From the NCBI GenBank assembly GCA_900546695.1, contig URDX01000033.1:1-16893 (forward strand): a DNA stretch of 16,893 nucleotides, written 5' to 3'. Numbering within the stretch: position 1 is the stretch's first letter; each line of letters opens with the position of its first letter. Positions 1-6,909 of this stretch are shown piece by piece. The notes below the pieces were generated by a model. It made no database searches. It saw only the letters and a program-made list of their open reading frames with translations, and had not been told where the DNA came from. The position numbers were made by a program, and so were the translations under genes. The DNA comes from an uncultured Eubacteriales bacterium. Its GTDB lineage: Bacteria > Bacillota > Clostridia > Oscillospirales > CAG-272.

Positions 1-902
<902 letters not shown>

Positions 903-955
903 TTCAAGCGATTCCTTGTTTCGATTGCTTTATTCGGTTTTCAATGGACATCAGG

Positions 956-980
956 AAGGACGGCTGTGCCGTCCTTTTTT
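956..980 (+). terminator. Intrinsic terminator after the 23S rRNA gene
   Basis: A perfect stem AAGGACGGC / GCCGTCCTT with a 3-base loop (TGT) runs directly into a run of T. It lies about 55 bases after the mature 23S end, so it closes the rRNA transcript with no room for a 5S gene. Confidence 0.9.
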
Positions 981-992
981 GTTTAAAACCGA

Positions 993-1018
993 GAGGACGG
1001 CGAATTCGTCCTTTTTTT
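993..1018 (+). terminator. Second, tandem intrinsic terminator
   Basis: A shorter stem (GAGGACG paired with CGTCCTT, 7-base loop) is followed by seven T. The GGACG/CGTCC core repeats that of the terminator 13 bases upstream. The pair probably acts as a fail-safe double terminator for the heavily transcribed rRNA operon, possibly after duplication of the first one. Confidence 0.8.
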
Positions 1019-1265
1019 CTTTGTACGCAATAATAAAAGACACAGTTTATATGCAAAAGCCATTGACAGTTCCCTGCGGTTTATTGATGGCGGGGTGTTA
1101 CGTCCTTTGTGTTTTGATGGTGTTGTTTATTGTGCATGTCATTTGCTGCTTTGCTTGTTCTATTTTTGAGATTATCGGAGTAGTGAACCGAATGAATATC
1201 CGCATATTGTGATAAATATACAGAATATCACCGAATTATGCATATAACTCTATTTATTTGATCGC
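1019..1265. other. AT-rich intergenic stretch without a supported gene
   Basis: No 5S rRNA, tRNA or convincing coding region is visible between the tandem terminators and the transporter promoter. A short open frame with ATGs at 1051 and 1087, ending at 1212, would encode a 41-53 residue hydrophobic peptide. Neither start has a ribosome binding site, and the frame continues upstream into 23S, so I do not call it. Confidence 0.6.
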
Positions 1266-1294
1266 TTTACTTTTTCAATCAAAAGTATTATAAT
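1266..1294 (+). promoter_or_regulatory. Sigma-A-type promoter of the DMT transporter gene
   Basis: TTTACT (1266-1271) and a perfect TATAAT (1289-1294) are separated by 17 bases. Transcription should start near 1301, giving a leader of about 40 bases before the GTG start at 1341. Confidence 0.75.
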
Positions 1295-1340
1295 ACCGTC
1301 ATATTCTTTTATTTTCTGCATTACTGCTCGGAGGCACTTC

Positions 1341-2264
1341 GTGGAAAAAAAACGCCTGAAAAAAATCGGCTCATCAGCTATTCTGCTTGTCACTGCGATA
1401 ATATGGGGCTTTGCCTTTGTTGCGCAGACGGTCGGCGCGGATCACGTCGGCGCTTTTACCTTTAACGGCATACGCTTTCTGCTCGGTTCGCTGTCACTGA
1501 TACCCGTCATTCATTTTTTTGAAAAGACCGATATGGCTCCGGCGCTCAAGAAAAAAACACTTGTCTGCGGAAGCATCGCCGGTGTATTTCTTTTCTCCGC
1601 ATCGACGCTTCAGCAGTTCGGAATTCAGCTGACGGGTAATGCGGGCAAAGCGAGCTTTATAACCGGCTTTTATACCGTGCTTGTTCCTGTTGCCGCATTC
1701 TTTATCCTGCACAAAAAGGTCAGCCCGTTCACATGGGTAGGCGTTGCGTTCGCTGTTATCGGTCTTTATTTCGTGTGCATGAACGGCGGCGAATCCTTCG
1801 GCCTCGGCGACGTTCTGACGCTTATTGCCACCTGCTTTTGGACCGCACATATCGTCTTTATCGACTATTCGACCGAGTCGGTTCCTCCGATTCGCTTTTC
1901 GATGGTGCAGTTCTTTGTCTGCGGATTGCTGAGTGTAATTTGCGCGCTTATTTTTGAGGATATATCGTTTTCGTCCGTCTCCGATGCACTGCTTCCGATA
2001 CTCTACGGCGGCTTTATGTCTGTCGGTGTTGCATATACCTGTCAGGCGGTCGGTCAGAAATATGCCGACCCTGCTCCCGCGGCTATTATTCTGTCTACCG
2101 AGTCGGTTTTCGGCGCTATCGGCGGAGCGCTGATTCTCGGTGAGCGGATGCAGCCGCGCGGCTATCTCGGATGCGTGCTGATTTTTGCGGGGATAATTTT
2201 ATCACAGATAACACCACGAAAGTCGGTTGATACTGTGTCTGCGGACGGCTCGAAGAACAAGTAA
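1341..2264 (+). CDS. DMT superfamily (EamA-type) transporter
   Basis: The 307-residue protein is an integral membrane transporter of the drug/metabolite transporter superfamily, probably exporting or importing a small metabolite. The substrate cannot be read from sequence. Two EamA repeats are visible. The first (about residues 10-145) has the family-typical AIIWGFAFVAQ start, a FNGIRFLL segment and the GNAGKASFITGFYTVLVPV signature. The second (about 155-290) ends with ILSTESVFGAIGGALILGE, the usual PxxA/E-GE hairpin of the family. About ten hydrophobic helices fit the normal 290-310 residue length. The start is GTG at 1341, chosen because GGAGG lies at 1330-1334, six bases upstream. The tail after about residue 292 is polar and cytoplasmic. 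The gene is monocistronic, with its own promoter and a terminator shared with the convergent downstream gene. Confidence 0.93.
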   Translation: MEKKRLKKIGSSAILLVTAIIWGFAFVAQTVGADHVGAFTFNGIRFLLGSLSLIPVIHFFEKTDMAPALKKKTLVCGSIAGVFLFSASTLQQFGIQLTGNAGKASFITGFYTVLVPVAAFFILHKKVSPFTWVGVAFAVIGLYFVCMNGGESFGLGDVLTLIATCFWTAHIVFIDYSTESVPPIRFSMVQFFVCGLLSVICALIFEDISFSSVSDALLPILYGGFMSVGVAYTCQAVGQKYADPAPAAIILSTESVFGAIGGALILGERMQPRGYLGCVLIFAGIILSQITPRKSVDTVSADGSKNK

Positions 2265-2315
2265 CGGTGCTTTCCTGAACGAGCTTAAAAAGATATTTCA
2301 TGTTAAATAATAAGG

Positions 2316-2358
2316 GCACGGAGAGCGGATTGTACATCCGTTCTTCGTGCTTTGTTTT
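2316..2358. terminator. Terminator between convergent genes
   Basis: A 15-bp stem (2316-2330 with 2336-2350, two G-T wobbles, loop TGTAC) is followed on the + strand by TTTGTTTT. It ends the transporter transcript. On the minus strand the flank is only moderately T-rich, so bidirectional use is possible but less certain. Confidence 0.8.
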
Positions 2359-2385
2359 AGGTTTTACCGTACGTTTGTCTGCTGT

Positions 2386-3141
2386 TTATTTCATACCGTC
2401 GTGTTGTTTTTCTTCCGTATTATATTTCTTTGTGCTCTGCAAGCCGCATTCTTCGGCGCGCTGTGCGTCGGAGCGTTCAAAGCAGCTTTCAAAGCAGCTC
2501 CAAGGGAAGACTGCAGGCGGGTCGGAGTGCGCGGCTACGGCTTTTCCCGTGAACGGGTGAACAAAAGAAATATCACTGCACCACAGCGCCGTCTTGCAGC
2601 CGCCGTCGCGGCTGCCGTATTTTTTATCGCCGAGGAGCGGCAGCTTTCTTGAGGCAAATTGGACTCTTATCTGGTGTGTTCGCCCCGTGTACAGCTGCAC
2701 CGACACGAGCGATATCTGCGCGCCGTTTACCGCGGTGGTGTCAAGCAGGGAATAGCTCAGATGCGCTTCCTTTGCTCCGTTTCGCGCCCGTCTGACGACA
2801 AATGATTTATTGCAGCGTCTGTCATGAAAGAGAAGATCGCACATTTCGCCTTCGCTCGGCTCGGGTGTGCCCGATACGGCTGCGATGTAGTGCTTTTCGA
2901 CTGCATGCTGCGAAAATAAAGCCGAAAGCGGTCCCGCCGACCGAACGCTTGCCGCAAGCACAAGCACACCGCCCGTGCACTTGTCGAGTCGGTGAGCGGA
3001 TCGACAGACGCACCCGCATTGCCTTCCTGCCACGGTCGGCGCGTCTTCTCCGCTCCCGTCGACCTCTGATGACATGCCCGGTTGCTTTTCTATTATGACG
3101 ATATCGCCGTCTCTGTACAGTATCTTTATGTTATCCCTCAT
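2386..3141 (-). CDS. RluA-family RNA pseudouridine synthase
   Basis: The enzyme isomerises uridine to pseudouridine in a structured RNA (rRNA or tRNA). The catalytic block HRLDKCTGGVLVLA starts at residue 50 and gives Asp53 as the expected catalytic aspartate. The family's second conserved block, GRTHQIRVQ, is at 153-161, followed by LLGDKKYG (169-176). There is no N-terminal S4 RNA-binding domain, so it is one of the compact RluA/TruC-like forms whose target cannot be assigned by sequence. The C-terminal 35-40 residues after the fold (rich in Ser, Glu, Lys and Arg) have no counterpart that I recognise. The ATG at 3141 is preceded by GGAG (3148-3151 on the complementary strand) with a 6-base spacer. 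The gene diverges from the SPKTG surface-protein gene and converges with the transporter gene. Confidence 0.93.
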   Translation of the reverse strand: MRDNIKILYRDGDIVIIEKQPGMSSEVDGSGEDAPTVAGRQCGCVCRSAHRLDKCTGGVLVLAASVRSAGPLSALFSQHAVEKHYIAAVSGTPEPSEGEMCDLLFHDRRCNKSFVVRRARNGAKEAHLSYSLLDTTAVNGAQISLVSVQLYTGRTHQIRVQFASRKLPLLGDKKYGSRDGGCKTALWCSDISFVHPFTGKAVAAHSDPPAVFPWSCFESCFERSDAQRAEECGLQSTKKYNTEEKQHDGMK

Positions 3142-3195
3142 ATGCTTCTCCGTTACGGTATGCGGTGAATTTTTCCGCGGAATCGTGCAAGAAAT

Positions 3196-3224
3196 AATTT
3201 ACCATAAATATTTTTTTCTGTCAA
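3196..3224 (-). promoter_or_regulatory. Promoter of the pseudouridine synthase gene
   Basis: On the minus strand a perfect -35 TTGACA (3224-3219) is followed after 17 bases by TAAATT (3201-3196) as -10. It drives the gene starting at 3141, with a leader of about 50 bases. Confidence 0.65.
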
Positions 3225-3242
3225 TGGAAATTTCTATTGACA
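3219..3242. promoter_or_regulatory. 24-bp near-palindrome joining two divergent promoters (candidate operator)
   Basis: The interval begins TGTCAAT, ends ATTGACA and has GAAATTTC at its centre. It equals its own reverse complement at 22 of 24 positions. Its outer six bases on each side are the -35 boxes of the leftward and rightward promoters. The symmetric centre is not needed for the -35 boxes, so a dimeric DNA-binding regulator is a reasonable inference. No regulator gene is adjacent. Confidence 0.55.
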
Positions 3243-3265
3243 ACTTCTTGGTTTTGTGCTACAAT
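3237..3265 (+). promoter_or_regulatory. Strong extended -10 promoter of the SPKTG surface-protein gene
   Basis: A perfect -35 TTGACA (3237-3242), a 17-base spacer and -10 TACAAT (3260-3265) are preceded by the extended -10 dinucleotide TG at 3257-3258. Transcription should begin near 3272. This is the strongest-looking promoter in the window and agrees with the codon use of the gene behind it. Confidence 0.85.
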
Positions 3266-3305
3266 ACGGACAAGAAATATCATTTTGTTTACAGGAGTGA
3301 TGGAT

Positions 3306-3890
3306 ATGAAAAAGATTGCAGCATTATTTCTTTCCGGTCTTATGATTCTTTCGCTCGGCGTTGCTTCCTTTGCAGCGCAGGGAGACAGTGCCGAGAATCC
3401 CGGCAAGCTTGTAATTATAGATGCCAAGGACAATGACGGCAAGGATATCAAGGACCAGATTAAGATCGTTGAAAATGACGACTCCAAGAAGGCTAAGGAG
3501 GATGCTTCTCAGAAGACTCTCTCCGATGTACTCGGTAAGGATTACAAGTCTACTCTCGGTGTTGACGCAGCATACGATCTTGATTACAGCGGTTCTGCTT
3601 TCCCGCTTAGTGTTACCTTCGAGTACAAGAGTGCTAAGTCAGGCGACACCCTTTACGTCCTTCAAAAGACCGCAGACGGCTGGAAGCGTCTCGACACTAC
3701 CGTAGCGAACGGCAAGCTCACCGTTTCCTTTGCTTCGGCTGATGCATTCGTCATCGTTCGTGATACTGCTTCCTCGAGCTCTGACTCGCCTAAGACCGGT
3801 TATAACTCCGCTCTTATCGCTGCCGTTGCTCTTGTCTCTCTTGCAGGCGCTGCGTATGCTACCAAGCATGCAGTAGCCGCTCATAACTGA
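3306..3890 (+). CDS. Secreted, sortase-anchored cell-wall protein with SPKTG sorting signal
   Basis: The 194-residue protein is exported and probably linked covalently to peptidoglycan. Residues 1-24 are a signal peptide (MKKIAALF then a hydrophobic core ending SFAA). A Lys/Asp-rich segment (about 26-80) leads to a beta-rich domain (about 85-153) containing LYVLQKTADGWKRLDTTVANGKLTVSF-type strands. Similar strands occur in many clostridial wall proteins. A serine linker precedes SPKTG at 161-165, a hydrophobic stretch (about 168-185) and a short tail with Lys187 and His residues. SPKTG matches the (S/P)PxTG signals known for the Clostridioides difficile class B sortase, and a class B sortase gene begins 291 bases downstream. 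The ATG at 3306 is chosen over the ATG at 3300 because AGGAG (3293-3297) is then 8 bases away. Of 20 lysines, 19 use AAG, unlike its neighbours, which suggests high expression. The biological role is unknown. Confidence 0.85.
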   Translation: MKKIAALFLSGLMILSLGVASFAAQGDSAENPGKLVIIDAKDNDGKDIKDQIKIVENDDSKKAKEDASQKTLSDVLGKDYKSTLGVDAAYDLDYSGSAFPLSVTFEYKSAKSGDTLYVLQKTADGWKRLDTTVANGKLTVSFASADAFVIVRDTASSSSDSPKTGYNSALIAAVALVSLAGAAYATKHAVAAHN

Positions 3891-3905
3891 GAATCGTCAT
3901 AACGT

Positions 3906-3948
3906 GCAGCATCCACCCGGTTCTCGGGTCGGGTGCTGCTCTTTTTTT
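3906..3948 (+). terminator. Intrinsic terminator of the SPKTG surface-protein gene
   Basis: A stem of about 14 bp (3906-3919 with 3925-3939, one bulged G and one wobble, loop GTTCT) is followed by TC and seven T. It separates this gene from the sortase operon. Confidence 0.9.
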
Positions 3949-3990
3949 CGCCGCGGAGTTTTGCTGTATTTTATTGCAGACGGTGCGGCG

Positions 3991-4019
3991 TTGAATATCA
4001 GTGGGCGTACGTTGATGAT
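3991..4019 (+). promoter_or_regulatory. Possible weak promoter of the sortase operon
   Basis: TTGAAT (3991-3996) and GATGAT (4014-4019) are spaced by 17 bases, each matching four of six consensus positions. It is the best sigma-A-like candidate I found between the upstream terminator and the sortase start. Confidence 0.3.
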
Positions 4020-4030
4020 GATGTGAACCG

Positions 4031-4085
4031 TGCACCTCCGATAATTTGCCTTAAAGCATTTTGCCGATATTGACGGTGAGGTGCA
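4031..4085 (+). repeat. Inverted repeat in the sortase leader region
   Basis: TGCACCTC (4031-4038) and GAGGTGCA (4078-4085) are perfect complements flanking 39 bases. They would lie in the 5' leader if transcription starts near 4025. There is no T-run, so it is not a terminator. Its role is unknown. Confidence 0.4.
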
Positions 4086-4181
4086 TTTTGGCGTCTGACC
4101 GTTATTTCGGAACGGCGCATTCTGATGATTCACCTGTAAACGATTTTTCCTGCGACAGCGGGACAGCCGAGGAGGTTTAAT

Positions 4182-4973
4182 ATGGCTCGTAACGGTAAAG
4201 CTACAGTATGGACTGCGGTGTCGATAGCGCTCGGCGCGGTTTTTATCGGGGCATGCGTCGCGCTTGTTCTGACTACGCGCGGCTGTGAGCAGAACTACGA
4301 TGATTACAAGACCCCCGAGACGACGACAGCTGCTTCGGGCGAGACCGTAGACGAAACTACGGCTGATGAGCCGCTTCTGCCCGAGAATCCCATAAAATTC
4401 GACGAGCTGCGCGCCGACTATCCCGATGCCGTTGCATGGATAAAGGTCCCGGGAACGCCTATCGACTACCCTGTTGTATGCTCGGATGAGAGCGAGCTTT
4501 ACTATCTGCGCCGAGATGCTGCGGGCGGATACAGTATTTCCGGCTGTATCTTTATGCAGGGATTGAACGAACGTGATTTCTCCGACCCGAATACCGTTCT
4601 CTACGGGCACTATATGCCCGACGGCAGCTTTTTCGGGGCGCTGCATAACTTCCGTGACCGGTCGTTCTTCGATGATAATACCGAGATAACAGTGTATATC
4701 CCGGGACATGTGCTGACTTATGAGATATTTGCGGCGTACGAATACGATTCGCGTCATATTCTCAAGTCCTTTAACATGCATGACCCCGAGGTCTTTGAGG
4801 AATATCTGAATTCTTGTCTGCATCCGAGCTCGATAGAGCCAAACGTCCGCGAGGGCGTTACGCTCACTCGAGACGACCGCATAATAACGCTCAGCACCTG
4901 CCTTGAGAGCGGTGCCGATAACAAGAGATTTTTAGTTCAGGGAGTTTTACGCAATGATGAAGCGACACGCTGA
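4182..4973 (+). CDS. srtB: Class B sortase
   Basis: This 263-residue membrane-anchored transpeptidase cleaves a sorting signal between Thr and Gly and joins the protein to the peptidoglycan cross-bridge. One N-terminal helix (about residues 10-31) anchors it with the catalytic domain outside. A Thr/Glu-rich linker (about 40-70) follows. The catalytic His143 lies in VLYGHYM, and Cys240 in the TLSTC signature (236-240). Arg249 in NKRFLVQ completes the triad. The region between His and Cys is long and holds a helical insertion (about 198-212, EVFEEYLNSC), as in class B. The ATG at 4182 follows AGGAGG (4170-4175) with a 6-base spacer. The SPKTG protein encoded just upstream is the obvious candidate substrate. 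The 3' end overlaps the LCP gene by 20 bases, so the two are probably translationally coupled. Confidence 0.94.
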   Translation: MARNGKATVWTAVSIALGAVFIGACVALVLTTRGCEQNYDDYKTPETTTAASGETVDETTADEPLLPENPIKFDELRADYPDAVAWIKVPGTPIDYPVVCSDESELYYLRRDAAGGYSISGCIFMQGLNERDFSDPNTVLYGHYMPDGSFFGALHNFRDRSFFDDNTEITVYIPGHVLTYEIFAAYEYDSRHILKSFNMHDPEVFEEYLNSCLHPSSIEPNVREGVTLTRDDRIITLSTCLESGADNKRFLVQGVLRNDEATR

Positions 4974-5991
4974 GAGCGGACATCGAAAAAAGAATAAGCT
5001 TGCGCGCGTGCTTATCACCGTATGGGCTGTGATAATGGTGCTGTGCCTTGTCGGTGCGGGGGCTTTTGTATACATGTATCACACGGGGCGCGGCGGTTTC
5101 AGCGTTGACCCGAGCGAGACGACGCCGATAGACGCACCCGACGGCGCTGTGACCGACGACAGCGGAGTTACATATAACGACAAGCATTACGTGCTGAACA
5201 CGAATATCGCGACTATACTCGTGATGGGAGTCGACCGTCAGAGCATGGACGGCGACGGCGAGATCGGCTTTAACGGTCAGTCGGACGCGAATTTTCTTAT
5301 CGCCCTCGACACAAAAACTGGAAAGATAAGCATGATATCCATATCGCGCGATGCGATGGTGGATGTCAATGTTTATACGACTCTCGGCAGCTTTGTAAAG
5401 ACCGACCGCATGCAGCTGTGTCTTGCGTATGCGTACGGCGACGGTCGGGAGACAAGCTGTGAGAACGTCGTACGCTCGGTATCGCGCCTTATGTACAACA
5501 TCCCCATTAACTGCTATGCTGCGATAGATATGGAGGGTGTTTCGCGCATCGTCGACGCCGTCGGCGGCGTGACCGTTCCCGAATATACGGCGGACGGCAC
5601 CGAGAAAACGGGACGCGACATCACGCTTAACGGCTACAATGCGCAGCAGTATCTGCGCAGCCGCGACAAGACGAATATCGACTCGAGCACGCTGCGGCTC
5701 GGTCATCAGAACGACTTTATAAACGCCTTTCTCGCAAAGATACGCGACATGGCGAGCGAGGATATCACGCAGACGCTCTCGCTCTACGGTATCGCAAAAA
5801 AATATACCGTTACCGACATTTCCGCCTCGCAGCTCGCGTTTCTTGTTACGAACTATGTCGGCGGAGTGACCGAAATGAAAACGTATACCGTGCCCGGCAC
5901 AATGACGGTCGGCGGTGATCACAGCGAGTACAATGTCGACACCGATGCACTGTATGACATTATTCTCGAGGTATTCTACAACTACGAATAA
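4954..5991 (+). CDS. LytR-CpsA-Psr (LCP) family wall-polymer ligase
   Basis: LCP proteins transfer undecaprenyl-phosphate-linked polymers (teichoic acid, capsule or other wall glycans) onto peptidoglycan at the outer face of the membrane. The 345-residue protein has a basic cytoplasmic start, one membrane helix (about residues 18-42), a short linker and a full LCP domain (about 85-300). Recognisable parts are the strand ATILVMGVDRQ, the conserved Asp in QSDANFLIAL (Asp111), MISISRD (Arg132-Asp133), the DMEGVSRIVDAVGGVTV segment (about 192-208) and the QQYLRSRDK arginines (235, 237). In RLGHQNDF (248-255) the more usual arginine before Gln is His251. The first ATG at 4954 sits inside the sortase gene, with GGGAG upstream. 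The ATG at 4957 is an equally possible start. Co-transcription with the sortase suggests a joint role in building the wall surface. Confidence 0.92.
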   Translation: MMKRHAESGHRKKNKLARVLITVWAVIMVLCLVGAGAFVYMYHTGRGGFSVDPSETTPIDAPDGAVTDDSGVTYNDKHYVLNTNIATILVMGVDRQSMDGDGEIGFNGQSDANFLIALDTKTGKISMISISRDAMVDVNVYTTLGSFVKTDRMQLCLAYAYGDGRETSCENVVRSVSRLMYNIPINCYAAIDMEGVSRIVDAVGGVTVPEYTADGTEKTGRDITLNGYNAQQYLRSRDKTNIDSSTLRLGHQNDFINAFLAKIRDMASEDITQTLSLYGIAKKYTVTDISASQLAFLVTNYVGGVTEMKTYTVPGTMTVGGDHSEYNVDTDALYDIILEVFYNYE

Positions 5992-6033
5992 ACCGAATCG
6001 GCAGCTGCCGTCGGTCGGAGGATTTTGACTTTT

Positions 6034-6837
6034 ATGATATTCGACGTACATGCCCATATCTATCCCGATAAGCTCGCTGCGCGTGCGGTGGGCGCGCTTA
6101 ATTCCTTTTATAATTTTGCCTGCGACGGAGACGGGACCTATTCCGATTACACCGCAGCATGCCGCGCGGGCGGTGTAGACGGTTTTCTGCTGCTCGGCGT
6201 TGCTACCAACGCACATCAGAACCGCTCGGTAAATGCTTTTGTTGCGGAGTCGGTGCGCCGCGCACGGAGCGAAGGCTTTCGCGCATACGGCTTTATGGGA
6301 ATGAGTCAGGATATCGGTGATTTTGAAGCGGAGCTCGATGCCTCCGCGGCAGACGGGCTGTGCGGGGTAAAGCTGCATCCCGATATTCAGGGCGTCGATA
6401 TTCTTGATCCGCGTCTGCTCGGTCTGTATGAGCTGCTTCAGGCGCGCGGGCTGCCGATATGCTTTCATGCGGGCGATAATCGCCCCGAATACAGATTTTC
6501 CGAGCCGACGAAGATCGCGCGCGTTGCGCGGATGTTCCCGCAGCTGCGGATAAACGCCGCACATTTCGGCGGCTATACGGTTTTTGACGATGTCGGTGAT
6601 CTGTTTTCGTGCGAAAACGTTCATGTCGATCTGTCATCGGCGCTGTGGCTGATAGATCGCGCGCGGGCGCTCGAGCTTATCTCGGCGTTCGGCATCGAAC
6701 GGGTCATGTTCGGCACAGATTACCCCGTAAAGCGCGCATGCGATGAGCTCGGGCGTTTTGCGACGCTCGGATTGTCCGAGGACGATACCGAACGGATACT
6801 CGGTAAAAATTTCGAGAGCTTTATTCTCGGGCACTGA
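6034..6837 (+). CDS. Metal-dependent amidohydrolase (amidohydrolase-2/TatD-like)
   Basis: The 267-residue cytoplasmic TIM-barrel hydrolase has the metal ligands of the amidohydrolase superfamily in order. These are the HxH pair in DVHAHIYP (His6, His8), VKLHPD (His115), CFHAGD (His145), AAHFGG (His177) and the final FGTDYP aspartate (Asp229). Length and motif spacing fit the amidohydrolase-2 family (PF04909). The substrate is unknown, and cyclic amides, lactones or aromatic carboxylates are all precedented. I choose the ATG at 6034 with GGAGGA at 6017-6022, because the TTG at 6025 is too close to it. The alternative TTG start would add three residues. The gene follows the LCP gene by 42 bases and probably shares its transcript. 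It ends at an intrinsic terminator. Confidence 0.88.
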   Translation: MIFDVHAHIYPDKLAARAVGALNSFYNFACDGDGTYSDYTAACRAGGVDGFLLLGVATNAHQNRSVNAFVAESVRRARSEGFRAYGFMGMSQDIGDFEAELDASAADGLCGVKLHPDIQGVDILDPRLLGLYELLQARGLPICFHAGDNRPEYRFSEPTKIARVARMFPQLRINAAHFGGYTVFDDVGDLFSCENVHVDLSSALWLIDRARALELISAFGIERVMFGTDYPVKRACDELGRFATLGLSEDDTERILGKNFESFILGH

Positions 6838-6852
6838 TTTTTTCGATCCTGC

Positions 6853-6887
6853 CGCAGGTTTCGCTTCGGCGGGCTGCGACTTTTTTT
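6853..6887 (+). terminator. Intrinsic terminator between the amidohydrolase and peptidase-fusion genes
   Basis: An outer stem CGCAG/CTGCG (6853-6857 with 6874-6878) encloses an inner CGC-TTCG-GCG hairpin. Seven T follow at 6881-6887. It ends only 22 bases before the next start codon, so it may act as an attenuator rather than a full stop. Confidence 0.7.
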
Positions 6888-6909
6888 ATGTTATTACGGA
6901 GGGCGAGCC

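Noticed and set aside
1064..1100. TTGACA within the intergenic region after the rRNA operon
   Set aside because: No -10 element lies 16-18 bases downstream, and the TTTACT/TATAAT pair at 1266-1294 is a better promoter for the transporter gene.
3897..4823. Minus-strand open frame of 308 residues
   Set aside because: It overlaps the SPKTG gene's terminator and most of the sortase gene on the other strand, with no recognisable motifs.
4891..6624. Long minus-strand open frame of 577 residues
   Set aside because: It is antisense to the LCP and amidohydrolase genes, which have clear family motifs. Its translation shows no recognisable domain. GC-biased third positions on the + strand explain the open antisense frame.
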